DNA from: Candidatus Omnitrophota bacterium
GTDB lineage: Bacteria; Omnitrophota; Gorgyraeia; 2-02-FULL-51-18
DNA length: 33,857 nucleotides
Direction of reading: 5' to 3'
Assembly (NCBI GenBank): GCA_016180585.1
Contig: JACPAX010000039.1
Location: forward strand, 1 to 33,857
Shown here: positions 17,574 to 27,066 of the stretch, one piece after another
Position numbering within the stretch: position 1 is the first letter of the stretch
Layout: each line of letters begins with the position of its first letter
The notes under the pieces: model-generated
What the model was told of the DNA's origin: nothing
Databases searched by the model: none
Seen by the model: only the letters and a program-made list of their open reading frames with translations
Position numbers and translations under genes: made by a program

Positions 17574-19366
17574 TCCACTTTGAGCGCCGCCAGGAACGCC
17601 TCCTGCGGGATCTCCACCTTTCCGAACTGCTTCATGCGTTTCTTGCCTTCCTTCTGTTTTTCCCAGAGTTTTCGCTTGCGCGTGATGTCCCCGCCGTAGC
17701 ATTTGCTCGTGACATTTTTGCCTAAGGGCCGCACGGTCTCGCGCGCGATGACCTTGCCGCCTATCGCCGCCTGGATCACCACCTCAAAAAGCTGGCGCGG
17801 GATGAGCTCCCTCAGCCTCGCGCAGAGCGCGCGGCCCTTGTGCTGGGCCCTTTCGCGGTGGACGATCGAGCTGAACGAATCGCAGATCTCCGTGTTGATC
17901 AGGATGTCGAGCTTCACCACGTCGCTTTCGCGATGGCCTTTGAACTCGTAGTCCATCGACCCGTAGCCTTTGGTGAGGGACTTGATGCGGTCATAGAAAT
18001 CCACGATGATCTCGGAGAGCGGGAATTCATAAACGATTTTCACGCGGTCGTCGCTCAGGTACTCGGTGGAGCGGTACACCCCCCGCCGCTGTTCGCAGAT
18101 CTCCAGAAGCGCGCCGATGTTCACGGCCGGCGTCAAAATCGTCGCGTCGACAAACGGCTCCAGGATCGCCTCGATCTGGCTGGGATCGGGCATCTTCGAG
18201 GGATTCTCGATCTCCAGGAGTTCGCCGGTCGTTTTTTTGATCTTATAGACCACGCTCGGCGTCGTGATCACCAGATTCATGCCGTACTCGCGCTCGAGCC
18301 GCTCCTGGACGATCTCCATGTGGAGGAGTCCCAGAAAACCGCAGCGGAAACCGAACCCGACCGACGGGGAGCTCTCGATCTCGTACACGAAAGAGGCGTC
18401 GCTGAGCTGCAGCTTCTCCATCGCGTCCTTCAGCGCCTGAAAGTCCTTGGAATTCACCGGATAAATTCCGGCAAAAACGAGCGGCCGCACCTTTTTATAG
18501 CCCGGGAGCGCGAACGCGGCGGGATTGGCCGCCTCGGTGATCGTGTCCCCGTTCTCAACCTCCTTGGCCGAACGGATGTTGCAGGTGAGATAACCGACCT
18601 CCCCGGTCGCCAGCGTCTGGCACGGCGCCGGTTTCGGAGCGAGCACCCCGAGGTCGAGTATCTCAAACTCCAACCCGCTCCCCATCATGCGAATCTTCAT
18701 CCCGCGCCTCAAAACGCCGTTGAAGAGCCGCGTGTAAATGATGACCCCCTGGTACGCATCGAAGGCCGAGTCGAAGATCAGCGCCTGCAGCGGCTTGGCA
18801 GGATCGCCCTCGGGCGGAGGCACTTTTTCGACGATGCGCTCGAGGATCTCGCCGATCCCGATCCCCATCTTCGCGCTGGCCGGAATGATTTCTTTCTCGT
18901 CGATGCCGAGGATTTTGTGGATTTGTTTTTTGACCTTCTCCGTGTCGGCCGTGGCGAGGTCGATTTTATTGACAACCGGGATAATCTCGAGATTGCGCTC
19001 GAGGGCAAGGTAGAGGTTGGCGACCGTCTGGGCCTCGACGCCCTGCGACGCGTCCACCAGAAGCAGGGCGCCTTCGCAGGCCCTGAGGCTTTTGGAGACC
19101 TCATAGGTGAAATCGACGTGGCCCGGCGTGTCGATGAGATTCAGCGTATACTCCTGCCCGTCCTTTGCGCGGTAGCGAATCTTCACGGCGCTGGCCTTGA
19201 TCGTGATGCCACGCTCCTGCTCGAGGTCCATGTCGTCCAGGAGCTGGTTGTGGAAGGTCCGCTGGTCGATCGCGCCGGTAAACTCCAGGATGCGGTCGGC
19301 GAGCGTCGACTTTCCGTGGTCGATATGCGCGATGATCGAAAAATTCCGGATGTTTTTTTGATTCAT
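17570..19366 (-). CDS. lepA: Elongation factor 4 (LepA), back-translocating GTPase
   Basis: Ribosome-associated GTPase. The 598 residues match the family. The G1 motif is AHIDHGKST (13-21), followed by RGIT, DTPGH and NKID, then the EF-G-like domains II, III and V. The LepA-specific C-terminal domain ([25 protein letters not shown]) is intact. It lies 24 bp after the phosphohexomutase stop and overlaps lepB by 4 bp. Confidence 0.98.
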   Translation of the reverse strand: MNQKNIRNFSIIAHIDHGKSTLADRILEFTGAIDQRTFHNQLLDDMDLEQERGITIKASAVKIRYRAKDGQEYTLNLIDTPGHVDFTYEVSKSLRACEGALLLVDASQGVEAQTVANLYLALERNLEIIPVVNKIDLATADTEKVKKQIHKILGIDEKEIIPASAKMGIGIGEILERIVEKVPPPEGDPAKPLQALIFDSAFDAYQGVIIYTRLFNGVLRRGMKIRMMGSGLEFEILDLGVLAPKPAPCQTLATGEVGYLTCNIRSAKEVENGDTITEAANPAAFALPGYKKVRPLVFAGIYPVNSKDFQALKDAMEKLQLSDASFVYEIESSPSVGFGFRCGFLGLLHMEIVQERLEREYGMNLVITTPSVVYKIKKTTGELLEIENPSKMPDPSQIEAILEPFVDATILTPAVNIGALLEICEQRRGVYRSTEYLSDDRVKIVYEFPLSEIIVDFYDRIKSLTKGYGSMDYEFKGHRESDVVKLDILINTEICDSFSSIVHRERAQHKGRALCARLRELIPRQLFEVVIQAAIGGKVIARETVRPLGKNVTSKCYGGDITRKRKLWEKQKEGKKRMKQFGKVEIPQEAFLAALKVE

Positions 19367-19390
19367 GGGGCAGAGGCCCTGACCGTCGGG

Positions 19391-20797
19391 CTACAAATTG
19401 AAGGCCAGCTCCTTGCCCTGGGAGACAAGCCCCTCGGCAAGCGACTGCGAGGTGGCCTCGGAGTAGATTCTCAAGATGGGTTCCGTGCCGGAGAGTCGGA
19501 AAAGAAGCCAACTGCCGTCTTCCAGAATGAACTTCATCCCGTCCTGGCTTTTGATTTCCTTGACCTTCCGCTCGCCCAGGCTCCCGGGAGGCGCGGAAGC
19601 CAGAAACCGGAAGAGCTTGGGCTTGAGCTCGTTGGGGTAATCGATGTCGGACCGGACATAATAAAGCTTCCCGAACTCTTTTTCCACCCGCTCCAGGATC
19701 TCGACGAAGCGCTGCTTCCTCATCGCCATCATCTCCATGAGCAGCAGCGCCGAGAGCATGCCGTCGCGCTCGTAAAGATAATCCTGAAACCCGATCCCGC
19801 CCGACTCCTCGCCGCCGATCAGCACGTTTTCACGGCGCATGATCTCGCAGACGTATTTGAATCCGACCGGCGTCTCGTGCACCTTGAGGCCGAGTTTTCT
19901 CGAGACCTTGTAAATGAGCGCGGTGTTGGACACCGTGGTGACGACGCTGCCGATGCGTTTCAAATCCTCGACGAAGTGCAAGAGAATCAGCGAGAGGATG
20001 ACCCCCGGAGAGATGAACTCGCCGCCGGGACGGATCGCGCCCACCCGGTCCGCGTCGCCGTCGGTGACGACCCCCAGATCAAATCCCCCCTCCTTCATGA
20101 GCGCAATCGAAGGCCCGAGATTATGGGGAATCGGCTCGGGGGCGAACCCGCCGAAGCTTGTGTCGCGGTCTTTGCGTATCGTCGTGACTTGAATGCGGCC
20201 GCCTGAAAGCAGGCGCTCGATGTGGCTGTCCGCGACGCCGTGCATGGAATCCACGAGGACCCGGTAAGGGGCCCGGCGGATTTCCTCGATGCGCAGATAA
20301 TTTTTCAAAAATTCAAGGTATTTGTCATTGAAGTTTTCCGTCCGCGGCGCGGCGGGACCGGCCGGTTTTTTGGCCACCGGGTTTTTTCCGATAAGACCCT
20401 CGACGGCGCTCGTGATGTTCTTGTCGGCGGAACTGCCAAATCCCGTCTTGATCTTGACCCCGTTGTAGGCGGGCGGGTTATGGCTGGCGGTGATCACGAT
20501 TCCCGCGTCGTATTTTTGGTCTACGATCTTGAAACTCACCGCCGGCGTCGGGCAGGCCTCTTCGGCCAGCAGCGTCTCGATCCCGTTGCCGCCCAGCACC
20601 TCCGCAAAAAGCCGGGCGAAGTTTTCGGAATCCTTGCGGAAATCATAGCCTATCGCCACCCGCGGGGCGCCCTTCGATGCGCCGGTCCCGTTGAGATAGT
20701 CGCTGAACGCCTGCGCGACAAGCGCCACGTTTTCAAAAGTAAACTCCTTACCCATGATGGCCCGCCAGCCATCGGTCCCGAATTTTATATCAGCCAC
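19391..20797 (-). CDS. Phosphoglucomutase/phosphomannomutase family protein
   Basis: Interconverts hexose 1- and 6-phosphates through an enzyme phosphoserine. In 468 residues the N-terminal FGTDGWR (6-12), the catalytic serine S105 in TASHNP, the metal loop DGDADR (246-251), the sugar-binding GGEESGG, and the C-terminal phosphate-binding RLSGTEP are all visible. The start is a GTG at 20795-20797, needed to include the conserved N-terminus; it overlaps the rpe stop by 8 bp. The manC-type gene five genes upstream makes a phosphomannomutase role (mannose-6-P to mannose-1-P) attractive, but the sequence does not separate glucose from mannose use. Confidence 0.93.
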   Translation of the reverse strand: MADIKFGTDGWRAIMGKEFTFENVALVAQAFSDYLNGTGASKGAPRVAIGYDFRKDSENFARLFAEVLGGNGIETLLAEEACPTPAVSFKIVDQKYDAGIVITASHNPPAYNGVKIKTGFGSSADKNITSAVEGLIGKNPVAKKPAGPAAPRTENFNDKYLEFLKNYLRIEEIRRAPYRVLVDSMHGVADSHIERLLSGGRIQVTTIRKDRDTSFGGFAPEPIPHNLGPSIALMKEGGFDLGVVTDGDADRVGAIRPGGEFISPGVILSLILLHFVEDLKRIGSVVTTVSNTALIYKVSRKLGLKVHETPVGFKYVCEIMRRENVLIGGEESGGIGFQDYLYERDGMLSALLLMEMMAMRKQRFVEILERVEKEFGKLYYVRSDIDYPNELKPKLFRFLASAPPGSLGERKVKEIKSQDGMKFILEDGSWLLFRLSGTEPILRIYSEATSQSLAEGLVSQGKELAFNL

Positions 20798-21440
20798 GCC
20801 GTAGGTCCTCTATCGCCTGCCGCACATCCGGTCTCCCAAAAATCGCGGTGCCCGCCACCAGCACGTTGGCGCCGGCGCGCACCGCCTCTTTGGCGGTTTC
20901 CCTGTTGATCCCCCCGTCCACTTGAATGTCCCCGCTAAAAACCCTGCGAAGCTCTCCGATCTTGGGCAACACTTCCCGCAGGAAGGACTGCCCCCCGAAT
21001 CCGGGGTTGACCGTCATCAGAAGCACCATGTCGATCCGGTCTAAAAAACCCTCGAGTTGGCGCAGGGGGCTTGCCGGCTTGAGAGAAACGCCGCAGCCCG
21101 TGCCGCAGGACCGGATCGCCTCGATCACCCGCCCCAGCCGCCCCTCGCAAGCCTCCGCGTGGACCGTCAAATGGTCGGCGCCGGCGTCGGCAAAAACCTT
21201 AAGGTATTTTTCGGGATTCTCGATCATGAGGTGGACATCGAGGGGCAGGGTGGTGATCCTGTCTATCGAGCGGACCACCGCCGGACCCACCGTCAGATTG
21301 GGCACGAAGTGTCCGTCCATCACGTCCACGTGGAGCATTTCGCAGCCGGCCTTCTCGACGCCGGCGATCTCGTCGGCCAAGTGGGCAAAATCAGCCGCCA
21401 AAAGAGACGGGGCGATTTTTAACGGTCGCTGCAAACTCAT
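20790..21440 (-). CDS. rpe: Ribulose-phosphate 3-epimerase
   Basis: Interconverts ribulose-5-phosphate and xylulose-5-phosphate in the pentose phosphate pathway. The 216-residue TIM barrel shows APSLLAADF at 10-18, the metal/catalytic HVDVMDGHFVPN, LDVHLMI, VNPGFGGQ and VDGGIN signatures. Start ATG at 21438-21440. A 41-bp gap from the M16 peptidase contains a possible weak promoter. No other pentose phosphate gene is in the window. Confidence 0.97.
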   Translation of the reverse strand: MSLQRPLKIAPSLLAADFAHLADEIAGVEKAGCEMLHVDVMDGHFVPNLTVGPAVVRSIDRITTLPLDVHLMIENPEKYLKVFADAGADHLTVHAEACEGRLGRVIEAIRSCGTGCGVSLKPASPLRQLEGFLDRIDMVLLMTVNPGFGGQSFLREVLPKIGELRRVFSGDIQVDGGINRETAKEAVRAGANVLVAGTAIFGRPDVRQAIEDLRRG

Positions 21441-21449
21441 AAGGCGAAT

Positions 21450-21478
21450 AATATATCAAAACACCGAACAAATGTCTT
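21450..21478 (-). promoter_or_regulatory. Possible weak promoter before rpe
   Basis: Minus-strand AAGACA (21478-21473) and TATATT (21455-21450) are 17 bp apart. Transcription would begin only a few nucleotides before the rpe ATG, giving a nearly leaderless message. The -35 match is poor (4 of 6), so this is tentative. Confidence 0.3.
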
Positions 21479-21481
21479 CGT

Positions 21482-22768
21482 TTAAGCGTTCGGAAATTGA
21501 AGGAGACCGCGCAGGCGATCCTCTTCGGATTTTTCCAGAGGGCCGACGACGCCCAGATGCAGCGCCCGGTTCGTGAAAAGATCGCGCGCCACGCGCCGCA
21601 GGTCCTGCGGACGCACCCTGGAGACCTGCTCAATGACCTCGGAAGGCGTCTTGCAGCGACCGAGCGTCACCAGCTGGTCTCCAATCCAGAGCATGTGGTT
21701 CATGCTGTTTTCGAGCCCGAGCTCCAGTTGGCCGAGATAAAACTCCCTGGCCCTTTCTAATTCCGCGTCGCCGATGTCTTCCCGCGCCACCCCGTGCAGC
21801 ACCGACAAAATCACGCGCAGGGCCTCCTCGAAGTGGCGGTTGTCGACTCCTGCCGAGACGACAAAGGCCCCGGTCTCGTGAAAGCGGCGCACAAAAGACC
21901 CCACGTCGTAAGCGAGACCGCGTTCTTCGCGGACCTCATTGAAAAGCCGCGACGACATGTTCCCGCCGAGCGCGACGCTCAAAAGATCCAGCGCGTACTC
22001 GTCCGGATGTTCCTTGGGATACGCGTGGAGACCCAGCGCCAAATGAGTCTGCTCGGTTTTTTTAGGGTAGATCAAAAGCCTCGGGCCTTCCGGCGCCTTT
22101 CCGAACAAGTCGATCCTCCTTGAAAGAGGCCTGGACTGATGTCCAAAGCGGGATTCCGCCGCCCGCGCGAGGGTCTTTCCGTCAATGTCCCCCGCGGCGA
22201 CCACCGTTAGAAGCGGCGGCTGGTAATAACGGTCCCGATAGGCCCTGATTTCGTCCGGGGTCATCGCGCCGACGGTCTCAAGCGTCCCGGCGATCGGCCG
22301 GCCAAGCGCGTGACCGGGCCAAAGAAGCTCCGTCAGGATCTCGTCGACGAACTGCGAGGGCTGGTCCTGAGTCATCTTGATTTCTTCCATGATCACCGTG
22401 CGCTCTTTGTGGATGTCCTCGGCCTTCAAAGACGCGTGGAGCACCATGTCCACCAGCACGTCGAACGCCTTTTCGAAATGCCGGCTTGCGATCTTGGCGA
22501 GAAAACACGTGCATTCCTCGGAGGTAAACGCGTTGAGGCTCCCGCCGATCCCTTCCACGGCCTCCTTGATTTGGTTGGCGGTGCGGGTCTGGGTGCCCTT
22601 AAAAACGAGATGCTCGAGAAAATGAGACACGCCGCCCAGGCGCTGATCTTCGTCTCTGCCGCCGACGCCGACCCACAGGCCGATCGACACGGACTTTCTC
22701 TCCTTCATCGGCGCCGCCACGACGCGAATGCCGTTCGGCAGCGTAAGGATTCCGGTGTTCCCGATCAT
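21482..22768 (-). CDS. M16 family zinc metallopeptidase (processing-peptidase-like)
   Basis: The 428-residue protein has the inverted zinc motif HxxEH as HFLEH at 49-53, with the third ligand in the VIMEEI segment (E128/E129), and a C-terminal inactive M16 half with SSRLFNEVREERGLAYDVGS. This is the bacterial PqqL/YmxG/mitochondrial-processing-peptidase-beta type, single-chain and short. It has no obvious signal peptide, so it is likely cytoplasmic. Substrates are unknown. Such genes often sit near dut or pnp; here it follows ruvX with a 4-bp overlap (ATGA). Confidence 0.93.
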   Translation of the reverse strand: MIGNTGILTLPNGIRVVAAPMKERKSVSIGLWVGVGGRDEDQRLGGVSHFLEHLVFKGTQTRTANQIKEAVEGIGGSLNAFTSEECTCFLAKIASRHFEKAFDVLVDMVLHASLKAEDIHKERTVIMEEIKMTQDQPSQFVDEILTELLWPGHALGRPIAGTLETVGAMTPDEIRAYRDRYYQPPLLTVVAAGDIDGKTLARAAESRFGHQSRPLSRRIDLFGKAPEGPRLLIYPKKTEQTHLALGLHAYPKEHPDEYALDLLSVALGGNMSSRLFNEVREERGLAYDVGSFVRRFHETGAFVVSAGVDNRHFEEALRVILSVLHGVAREDIGDAELERAREFYLGQLELGLENSMNHMLWIGDQLVTLGRCKTPSEVIEQVSRVRPQDLRRVARDLFTNRALHLGVVGPLEKSEEDRLRGLLQFPNA

Positions 22769-23184
22769 GAACGCCTCCTGGACTCCAGATAACTTTGCAA
22801 AATAAGAACCGCGGCCAAACGATCGCTCTCCTGCTTGCGGCGCCGGCGGGAAAGGCCTCCCTCGATCATGAGCCTTCCGGCCTGCCTCGTCGACAGGCGC
22901 TCGTCCCAGCTTTTAACGGGCAGATTCAGGCCTTTTTCCAACCGGGGGACAAGCGCCATGATTTCTTTCGCCTTCGGACCGAAACTGCCGTCCATGTTGA
23001 CCGGTAGGCCGATCACGACCTCGCCGACGCCATACTCGCGGCAGATCCCCGCAAGGGCCTCTAAAACTTTCGAGGGACCTGTGTTTGGAAGCGTCTCCAG
23101 CCCCTGGGCCGTGAACCCCAGAGGATCCGAGACCGCAAGCCCGATCCGCTTTTCCCCGAAATCGATTCCCAGTATTCGTGTCAA
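22765..23184 (-). CDS. ruvX: Putative pre-16S rRNA nuclease (RuvX/YqgF family)
   Basis: RNase H-like nuclease implicated in processing the 16S rRNA 5' end, also called a Holliday-junction-resolvase-like protein. The conserved start ILGIDFGEKRIGLAVSD, the VVIGLPVNMDGS motif, and the C-terminal DERLST and DRLAAVLILQSYL regions are present. The frame is open upstream, but a TTG at 23182-23184 yields a normal 139-residue protein and makes a 4-bp TTGA overlap with the manC stop, exactly the junction style used elsewhere here. No ATG is available near the right place. Confidence 0.92.
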   Translation of the reverse strand: MTRILGIDFGEKRIGLAVSDPLGFTAQGLETLPNTGPSKVLEALAGICREYGVGEVVIGLPVNMDGSFGPKAKEIMALVPRLEKGLNLPVKSWDERLSTRQAGRLMIEGGLSRRRRKQESDRLAAVLILQSYLESRRRS

Positions 23185-24164
23185 AATTTTCTGATCGGAC
23201 GCACCAACGTCCCTTGCTCCGTCCAAACCACGATGAGATCTTTTTGGCCGGTGGCGACCAGCGGCCTGGGGGTCGCGTTCACTAGGAGCGAGCGTTCGCA
23301 TCCCTGGATCTTCACGGGCCCGACCATGCAGTTGCCCGCCGCATCTTTTTTTGATTTTTCATAAAACATCTCCCAACCGCCCATGTCGCACCAGTCCATC
23401 GTCGTCGGGCATACCGCGATGTTTCGGGCCTTTTCCAACAGCGCATAGTCAATCGAAAGGCAGGGCAGCTTCCGGTAGCTCGAAGCGAGCCGGCCGAGAT
23501 CAAACGCCGAGACAAAAGCGGGGAAACAACGCTTCATCGACGCCTCAAATACGCCCGCCCGCCAGGTAAAAATCCCGGCATTCCAAAAATACCCGCCGCG
23601 CCGCAGATAAAGACGCGCTTTTTTCTCATCCGGTTTTTCCACAAAACGGTTTACGCGAAAAGCGCCGCGGGCGCCCGGGACCGGCTTCCCCGCTTCGAGA
23701 TAGCCATAGCCCGTCGCCGGATAAACGGGCTTGATGCCGACCGTGATCAAAAGGTCGGCGGTCTCCGCCAGACGCACCGCCGACTCCATGGTCCCGGCGA
23801 AGCGCCCCGGGTCCCCGATCAGATGGTCCGCCGGAAAAAAGGAGATCACCTCTTCGGGCCCAAAACGGCGCCCAAGCGCCGCGCAGGCCAGATAGATCGC
23901 CGCCGCCGTGTTGTGGCGTGAAGGCTCGAGAAGGAGGTTCTTCCCGGGGAGGGTCGGCAGTTCTTTGCGAATCAATTTCCGGTGAGACCGCAACGTCACC
24001 ACATGAATGTTTTTCTTCGGATACCCCGCGAGCAGCCGCCGGTAAGTGCCCTCGAGGAGGCTTTGTCCGCCGTTCCAGCGAAGAAGATACTTCGGAAAAT
24101 CTTCATGGGTCATCGGCCAGAACCGCTCGCCCCGGCCGCCCGCCAGGATCACCGCCTGAGCCAT
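23181..24164 (-). CDS. manC: Mannose-1-phosphate guanylyltransferase (nucleotidyltransferase domain only)
   Basis: Makes GDP-mannose from mannose-1-phosphate and GTP for glycoconjugates. In 327 residues the signature LAGGRGERFWP (7-17), EPSRHNTAAAI (80-90), FFPADH (109-114) and RFVEKPD are clear. The length lacks the C-terminal cupin isomerase domain of the bifunctional enzyme, so it should do only the transfer step. It begins 3 bp after the trpA stop. The mutase encoded five genes downstream could supply its substrate. The base specificity (GTP rather than another NTP) is inferred from family likeness. Confidence 0.88.
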   Translation of the reverse strand: MAQAVILAGGRGERFWPMTHEDFPKYLLRWNGGQSLLEGTYRRLLAGYPKKNIHVVTLRSHRKLIRKELPTLPGKNLLLEPSRHNTAAAIYLACAALGRRFGPEEVISFFPADHLIGDPGRFAGTMESAVRLAETADLLITVGIKPVYPATGYGYLEAGKPVPGARGAFRVNRFVEKPDEKKARLYLRRGGYFWNAGIFTWRAGVFEASMKRCFPAFVSAFDLGRLASSYRKLPCLSIDYALLEKARNIAVCPTTMDWCDMGGWEMFYEKSKKDAAGNCMVGPVKIQGCERSLLVNATPRPLVATGQKDLIVVWTEQGTLVRPIRKF

Positions 24165-24167
24165 CGC

Positions 24168-24971
24168 CTAGCGCCCCTCCCCCTTCCCGGCCCTGACCAA
24201 AGGCCGCACAAAACGCCGGGAAAACTCCGCCGCCCCCATGGACGGATGGGCGGCGAGCGCTTTGACGACCGCGCTCCCCACAATCACGCCGTCCGAGACC
24301 GAGGCGACTTTCCTGGCCTGGTCCGGCGTGGAAATTCCGAATCCGACGCAGACCGGCAGGCGGCTTTCGCGCCGGATCCCCTTGAGTTTCCGGCCGATCT
24401 CGGCCGATAGCTTCCGACGGATCCCCGTGACTCCCGTAAGCGAGACGTAATAGATAAAACCCCTGCTCGCGCGCGCCGCCAGACGAATTCTTTTCGGCGG
24501 GCTCGTCGGCGCCAGAAGAAATACCTCGTGAACGCCCCGGCCCCTCATGAGCGACGCGACCTGACGCCCTTCCTCCGGCGGCAGATCGGGCACGATAAAC
24601 CCGTCGACGCCGGACTTTTTGGCGTCGCGCGCGAGCGCCGGCAGTCCGTAACGCAGGAGCGGATTGAGATAGCTCATGAGCAGTATCGGGATCTGGGTTT
24701 TTTTTCGGAGCGCGGCCACGCAGGCCAGGATTTTCTTGAGGGTGGTGTGTTTTTTTAGCGCGCGCCCGGAGGCCTCCTGGATCACCGGCCCGTCGGCCAG
24801 CGGATCCGAAAACGGGACGCCAAGCTCGATGAGGTCCACGCCTTCCTTCTCCAGCGCGAGCACAAGCTCCCCGGTTTTGGCGAGACTCGGGTCCCCGGCC
24901 GCTAGATACACGATGAGCGCTTTCTCGTTTTTTCGTCTCAATTCCAAAAATTTCTTGTCTATTCTGTTCAT
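24168..24971 (-). CDS. trpA: Tryptophan synthase alpha chain
   Basis: Cleaves indole-3-glycerol phosphate to indole, which passes to TrpB. From the ATG at 24969-24971 the protein has 267 residues, and the catalytic acids fall at E49 and D60 (LIELGVPFSDPLADGP), the same numbers as in E. coli TrpA. PILLMSYLNP and YYVSLTGVTG are also present. A TTG two codons upstream is in frame but lies at the edge of repeat DNA. The spacer to trpB (24972-25196) is entirely repeat sequence, and no Shine-Dalgarno is evident, so how translation starts here is unclear. Confidence 0.97.
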   Translation of the reverse strand: MNRIDKKFLELRRKNEKALIVYLAAGDPSLAKTGELVLALEKEGVDLIELGVPFSDPLADGPVIQEASGRALKKHTTLKKILACVAALRKKTQIPILLMSYLNPLLRYGLPALARDAKKSGVDGFIVPDLPPEEGRQVASLMRGRGVHEVFLLAPTSPPKRIRLAARASRGFIYYVSLTGVTGIRRKLSAEIGRKLKGIRRESRLPVCVGFGISTPDQARKVASVSDGVIVGSAVVKALAAHPSMGAAEFSRRFVRPLVRAGKGEGR

Positions 24972-24980
24972 TGGCAAATC

Positions 24981-25008
24981 CGAAATTCGAAATTCGAAAT
25001 CCGAAACA
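24981..25008. repeat. Heptamer repeat just upstream of trpA
   Basis: Tandem 7-mers CGAAATT, CGAAATT, CGAAATC and CGAAACA lie 9 bp beyond the trpA ATG, followed by AATCCGAATGATCAAAATTC. I associate this string with repeats scattered through candidate-phylum genomes. The 7-bp period equals that of the unrelated-looking array at 32835-33046. Confidence 0.7.
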
Positions 25009-25063
25009 AATCCGAATGATCAAAATTCAAATAACTATAGCCAACGCGATAAATCCCGTGACA

Positions 25064-25151
25064 TGTCATTGCGAGCGACCGAAGGGAGCGCGGCAATCTT
25101 TGCGTCGCATAGATTGCTTCGTCGTCGCTGTCGCTCCTCCTCGCAATGACA
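25064..25151. repeat. Palindromic intergenic element in the trpB-trpA spacer
   Basis: An 88-bp element with perfect 12-bp inverted ends, TGTCATTGCGAG (25064-25075) and CTCGCAATGACA (25140-25151). Inside is a 7-bp stem, GCAATCT (25093-25099) and AGATTGC (25111-25117), with an 11-nt loop. It resembles the widespread 'attgcgag...gcaatct' class of miniature intergenic repeats (from memory). No coding capacity is apparent. Its outer end shares GCAATGACA with the birA-coaX spacer at 1017-1025. Confidence 0.85.
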
Positions 25152-25196
25152 GTTTACTTAATGCGTTTGTATTAAAACGAACCCTTTGGATTTCGG

Positions 25197-26468
25197 TCAT
25201 TTAAATTTGGAGCCTTGTTTCGCCTGCCTGCCGGCGAGGCAGGGATTTCGTGCTTCGGATTTCGTGCCTGTCATTTTGGAAATCTGCTCCACGTCCTTGT
25301 CGCCGCGACCCGACAGGCACACCACGAGACTGTCGCTTTTTTTGAAAAGCGACCGGTGTTTCAAAAGATATCCGATCGCGTGCGCGGGCTCCAGCGCCGG
25401 AATGATCCCTTCGTTTTCACTGAGCGCTTTGACGCCCAGAAGCGCTTCTTTGTCCGTCGCCGCCACATAACTCACCCGCCCGGTTTTTTTCAAATACGCG
25501 TGCTCGGGGCCGACCCCCGGATAATCCAGCCCCGCGGAGATCGAATGCGCCAGCCGGATCTGTCCGTCGCCGTCCTGCAGGACCTCGCTTTTTGAGCCGT
25601 GGAGCACCCCGGTTTTCCCGAGCGACAAGGTCGCCGCGTGCCGCGCCGTATGAAGCCCCTCGCCCGCCGCCTCGACGCCGATCATGCGGGATTTGGACCC
25701 CAGATACGGATAAAAAAGCCCGATGCTGTTGGAGCCGCCGCCGACGCAGGCCACCAGATAGTCGGGATCGCTTAAGCCGGCCCGTTTCATCTGCGCGGCC
25801 GTCTCTTTTCCGATCACGGACTGGAAATCCCTGACCATCGCCGGATACGGGTGCGGCCCGATCACGGAGCCGATGATGTAATGGGTGTTTTCCACATGGG
25901 TGACCCAGTCCCGGATCGCCTCGTTCACGGCGTCTTTCAGGGTCCGGGACCCGGCCTTCACGGGAATCACGCGCGCGCCCAAGAGCCTCATCCGAAACAC
26001 ATTGAGCGCCTGGCGCTCGATGTCTTCCTGTCCCATGTAGACGTCGCATTCCAGACCAAACAAGGCGCATACCGTCGCGGTCGCCACCCCGTGTTGGCCC
26101 GCGCCGGTCTCGGCGATGATTCTTTGCTTCCCCATCCGCATCGCCAGAAGGGCCTGGCCCAGCGTGTTGTTGATCTTGTGGGCGCCGGTGTGGAGCAAGT
26201 CCTCGCGTTTGAGAAGCAGGCGGCGCACCCCCAAAAGTTTCGCGAGACGCCTGGCGTCCGTAAGCGGTGTGGGGCGTCCCGCGAAGTTTCGCAGATAGCC
26301 GTCGAGTGTTTTCCTGAAATTTTTGTCCCGCCTGGCGGCGCGGGCGGCCTTCTCGAGTTCCTCGAGCGCCGCCATCAGCGTCTCGGGGACATACCGGCCG
26401 CCATAAGGCCCGAAATACCCCCTGGAGTCGGGCAGCCGCGACCAGGCTTTTTTATTTTTGTTTGGCAT
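25197..26468 (-). CDS. trpB: Tryptophan synthase beta chain with a repeat-derived tail
   Basis: PLP enzyme joining indole and serine to make tryptophan. The 423 residues show [15 protein letters not shown] near the start, the PLP lysine K98 in HTGAHKINN, and the phosphate loop GGGSNSIG, as in TrpB1. The family sequence ends around [16 protein letters not shown]. The last 22 residues (402-423, [17 protein letters not shown]...) are encoded by repeat DNA that includes the palindrome at 25223-25243. The ATG at 26466-26468 overlaps trpF by 17 bp. The tail is unlikely to disturb the active site but might affect the alpha-beta contact. Confidence 0.96.
   Translation of the reverse strand: MPNKNKKAWSRLPDSRGYFGPYGGRYVPETLMAALEELEKAARAARRDKNFRKTLDGYLRNFAGRPTPLTDARRLAKLLGVRRLLLKREDLLHTGAHKINNTLGQALLAMRMGKQRIIAETGAGQHGVATATVCALFGLECDVYMGQEDIERQALNVFRMRLLGARVIPVKAGSRTLKDAVNEAIRDWVTHVENTHYIIGSVIGPHPYPAMVRDFQSVIGKETAAQMKRAGLSDPDYLVACVGGGSNSIGLFYPYLGSKSRMIGVEAAGEGLHTARHAATLSLGKTGVLHGSKSEVLQDGDGQIRLAHSISAGLDYPGVGPEHAYLKKTGRVSYVAATDKEALLGVKALSENEGIIPALEPAHAIGYLLKHRSLFKKSDSLVVCLSGRGDKDVEQISKMTGTKSEARNPCLAGRQAKQGSKFK
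25223..25267. repeat. Palindrome plus direct repeat inside the trpB 3' end
   Basis: A 7-bp inverted repeat, CCTGCCT (25223-25229) and AGGCAGG (25237-25243), surrounds GCCGGCG. It is followed by two direct copies of GGATTTCGTGC at 25243-25253 and 25257-25267. All of it is read as the TrpB C-terminal tail. Confidence 0.75.
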
Positions 26469-27066
26469 TTCGGATAAATTCCCTCACGAGCCGCGGGTCT
26501 TTTTTCCCGGGGCTTTTTTCCACGCCGCTTGACACATCCACCCCGTAGGGGCCAAGGAGACGCACGGCCTTCGCCACATTTCCGGGATTCAATCCGCCGG
26601 AGACGATAAAAGGCTTTTTCATCCGCGCGGTCCCCAGAATCTTCCAGTCAAAACTTTTCCCGCTTCCCCCGCGAAGGCCGTCGGTCTTGGTGTCCCACAG
26701 GATGAACTCCGCGGGATAATCCCCGGCCCCGGAAACGTCCGCGGGCGCGGCGACCCGCACCGCCTTGATGACCCTGTACAATAAGGAAAGGCGTCTGGCC
26801 ACCGAGGGCGACTCCTCGCCGTGGAGCTGTATCCCCGAGAGGCGGCAGCGCGCCGCGATCTCAAGGATCGTCCCGATCTTCTCGTTGACGAAGACGCCGA
26901 CCGCGGTCCCCCACGGCCCCACCGCCTCCGCGATCTTTTTGGCCTCTTTGGCGTCCACGCGCCGCGGGCTGGGGGCGAACACAAGCCCTATCGCATCCGC
27001 GCCGGCCTCCATCGCCGATTCGGCGTCCCGGACATTCGTGATCCCGCAGATCTTGACGCGGGTCAT
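26452..27066 (-). CDS. trpF: N-(5'-phosphoribosyl)anthranilate isomerase
   Basis: Isomerises phosphoribosyl-anthranilate in tryptophan synthesis. The 204-residue TIM barrel starts with KICGITN (catalytic Cys), and has FVNE, the QLHGEE motif, the D of [17 protein letters not shown], and the end motif [16 protein letters not shown]. The ATG at 27064-27066 overlaps the trpC stop by 4 bp, which I prefer to an upstream in-frame start nine codons earlier. It overlaps trpB by 17 bp. Confidence 0.96.
   Translation of the reverse strand: MTRVKICGITNVRDAESAMEAGADAIGLVFAPSPRRVDAKEAKKIAEAVGPWGTAVGVFVNEKIGTILEIAARCRLSGIQLHGEESPSVARRLSLLYRVIKAVRVAAPADVSGAGDYPAEFILWDTKTDGLRGGSGKSFDWKILGTARMKKPFIVSGGLNPGNVAKAVRLLGPYGVDVSSGVEKSPGKKDPRLVREFIRNAKQK

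Noticed and set aside
17840-20206. A 788-codon plus-strand frame opposite lepA and the phosphohexomutase
   Set aside because: It spans two well-conserved minus-strand genes and their junction, and its protein is low-complexity and rich in Arg, Asp, Leu and His, as expected for a shadow.
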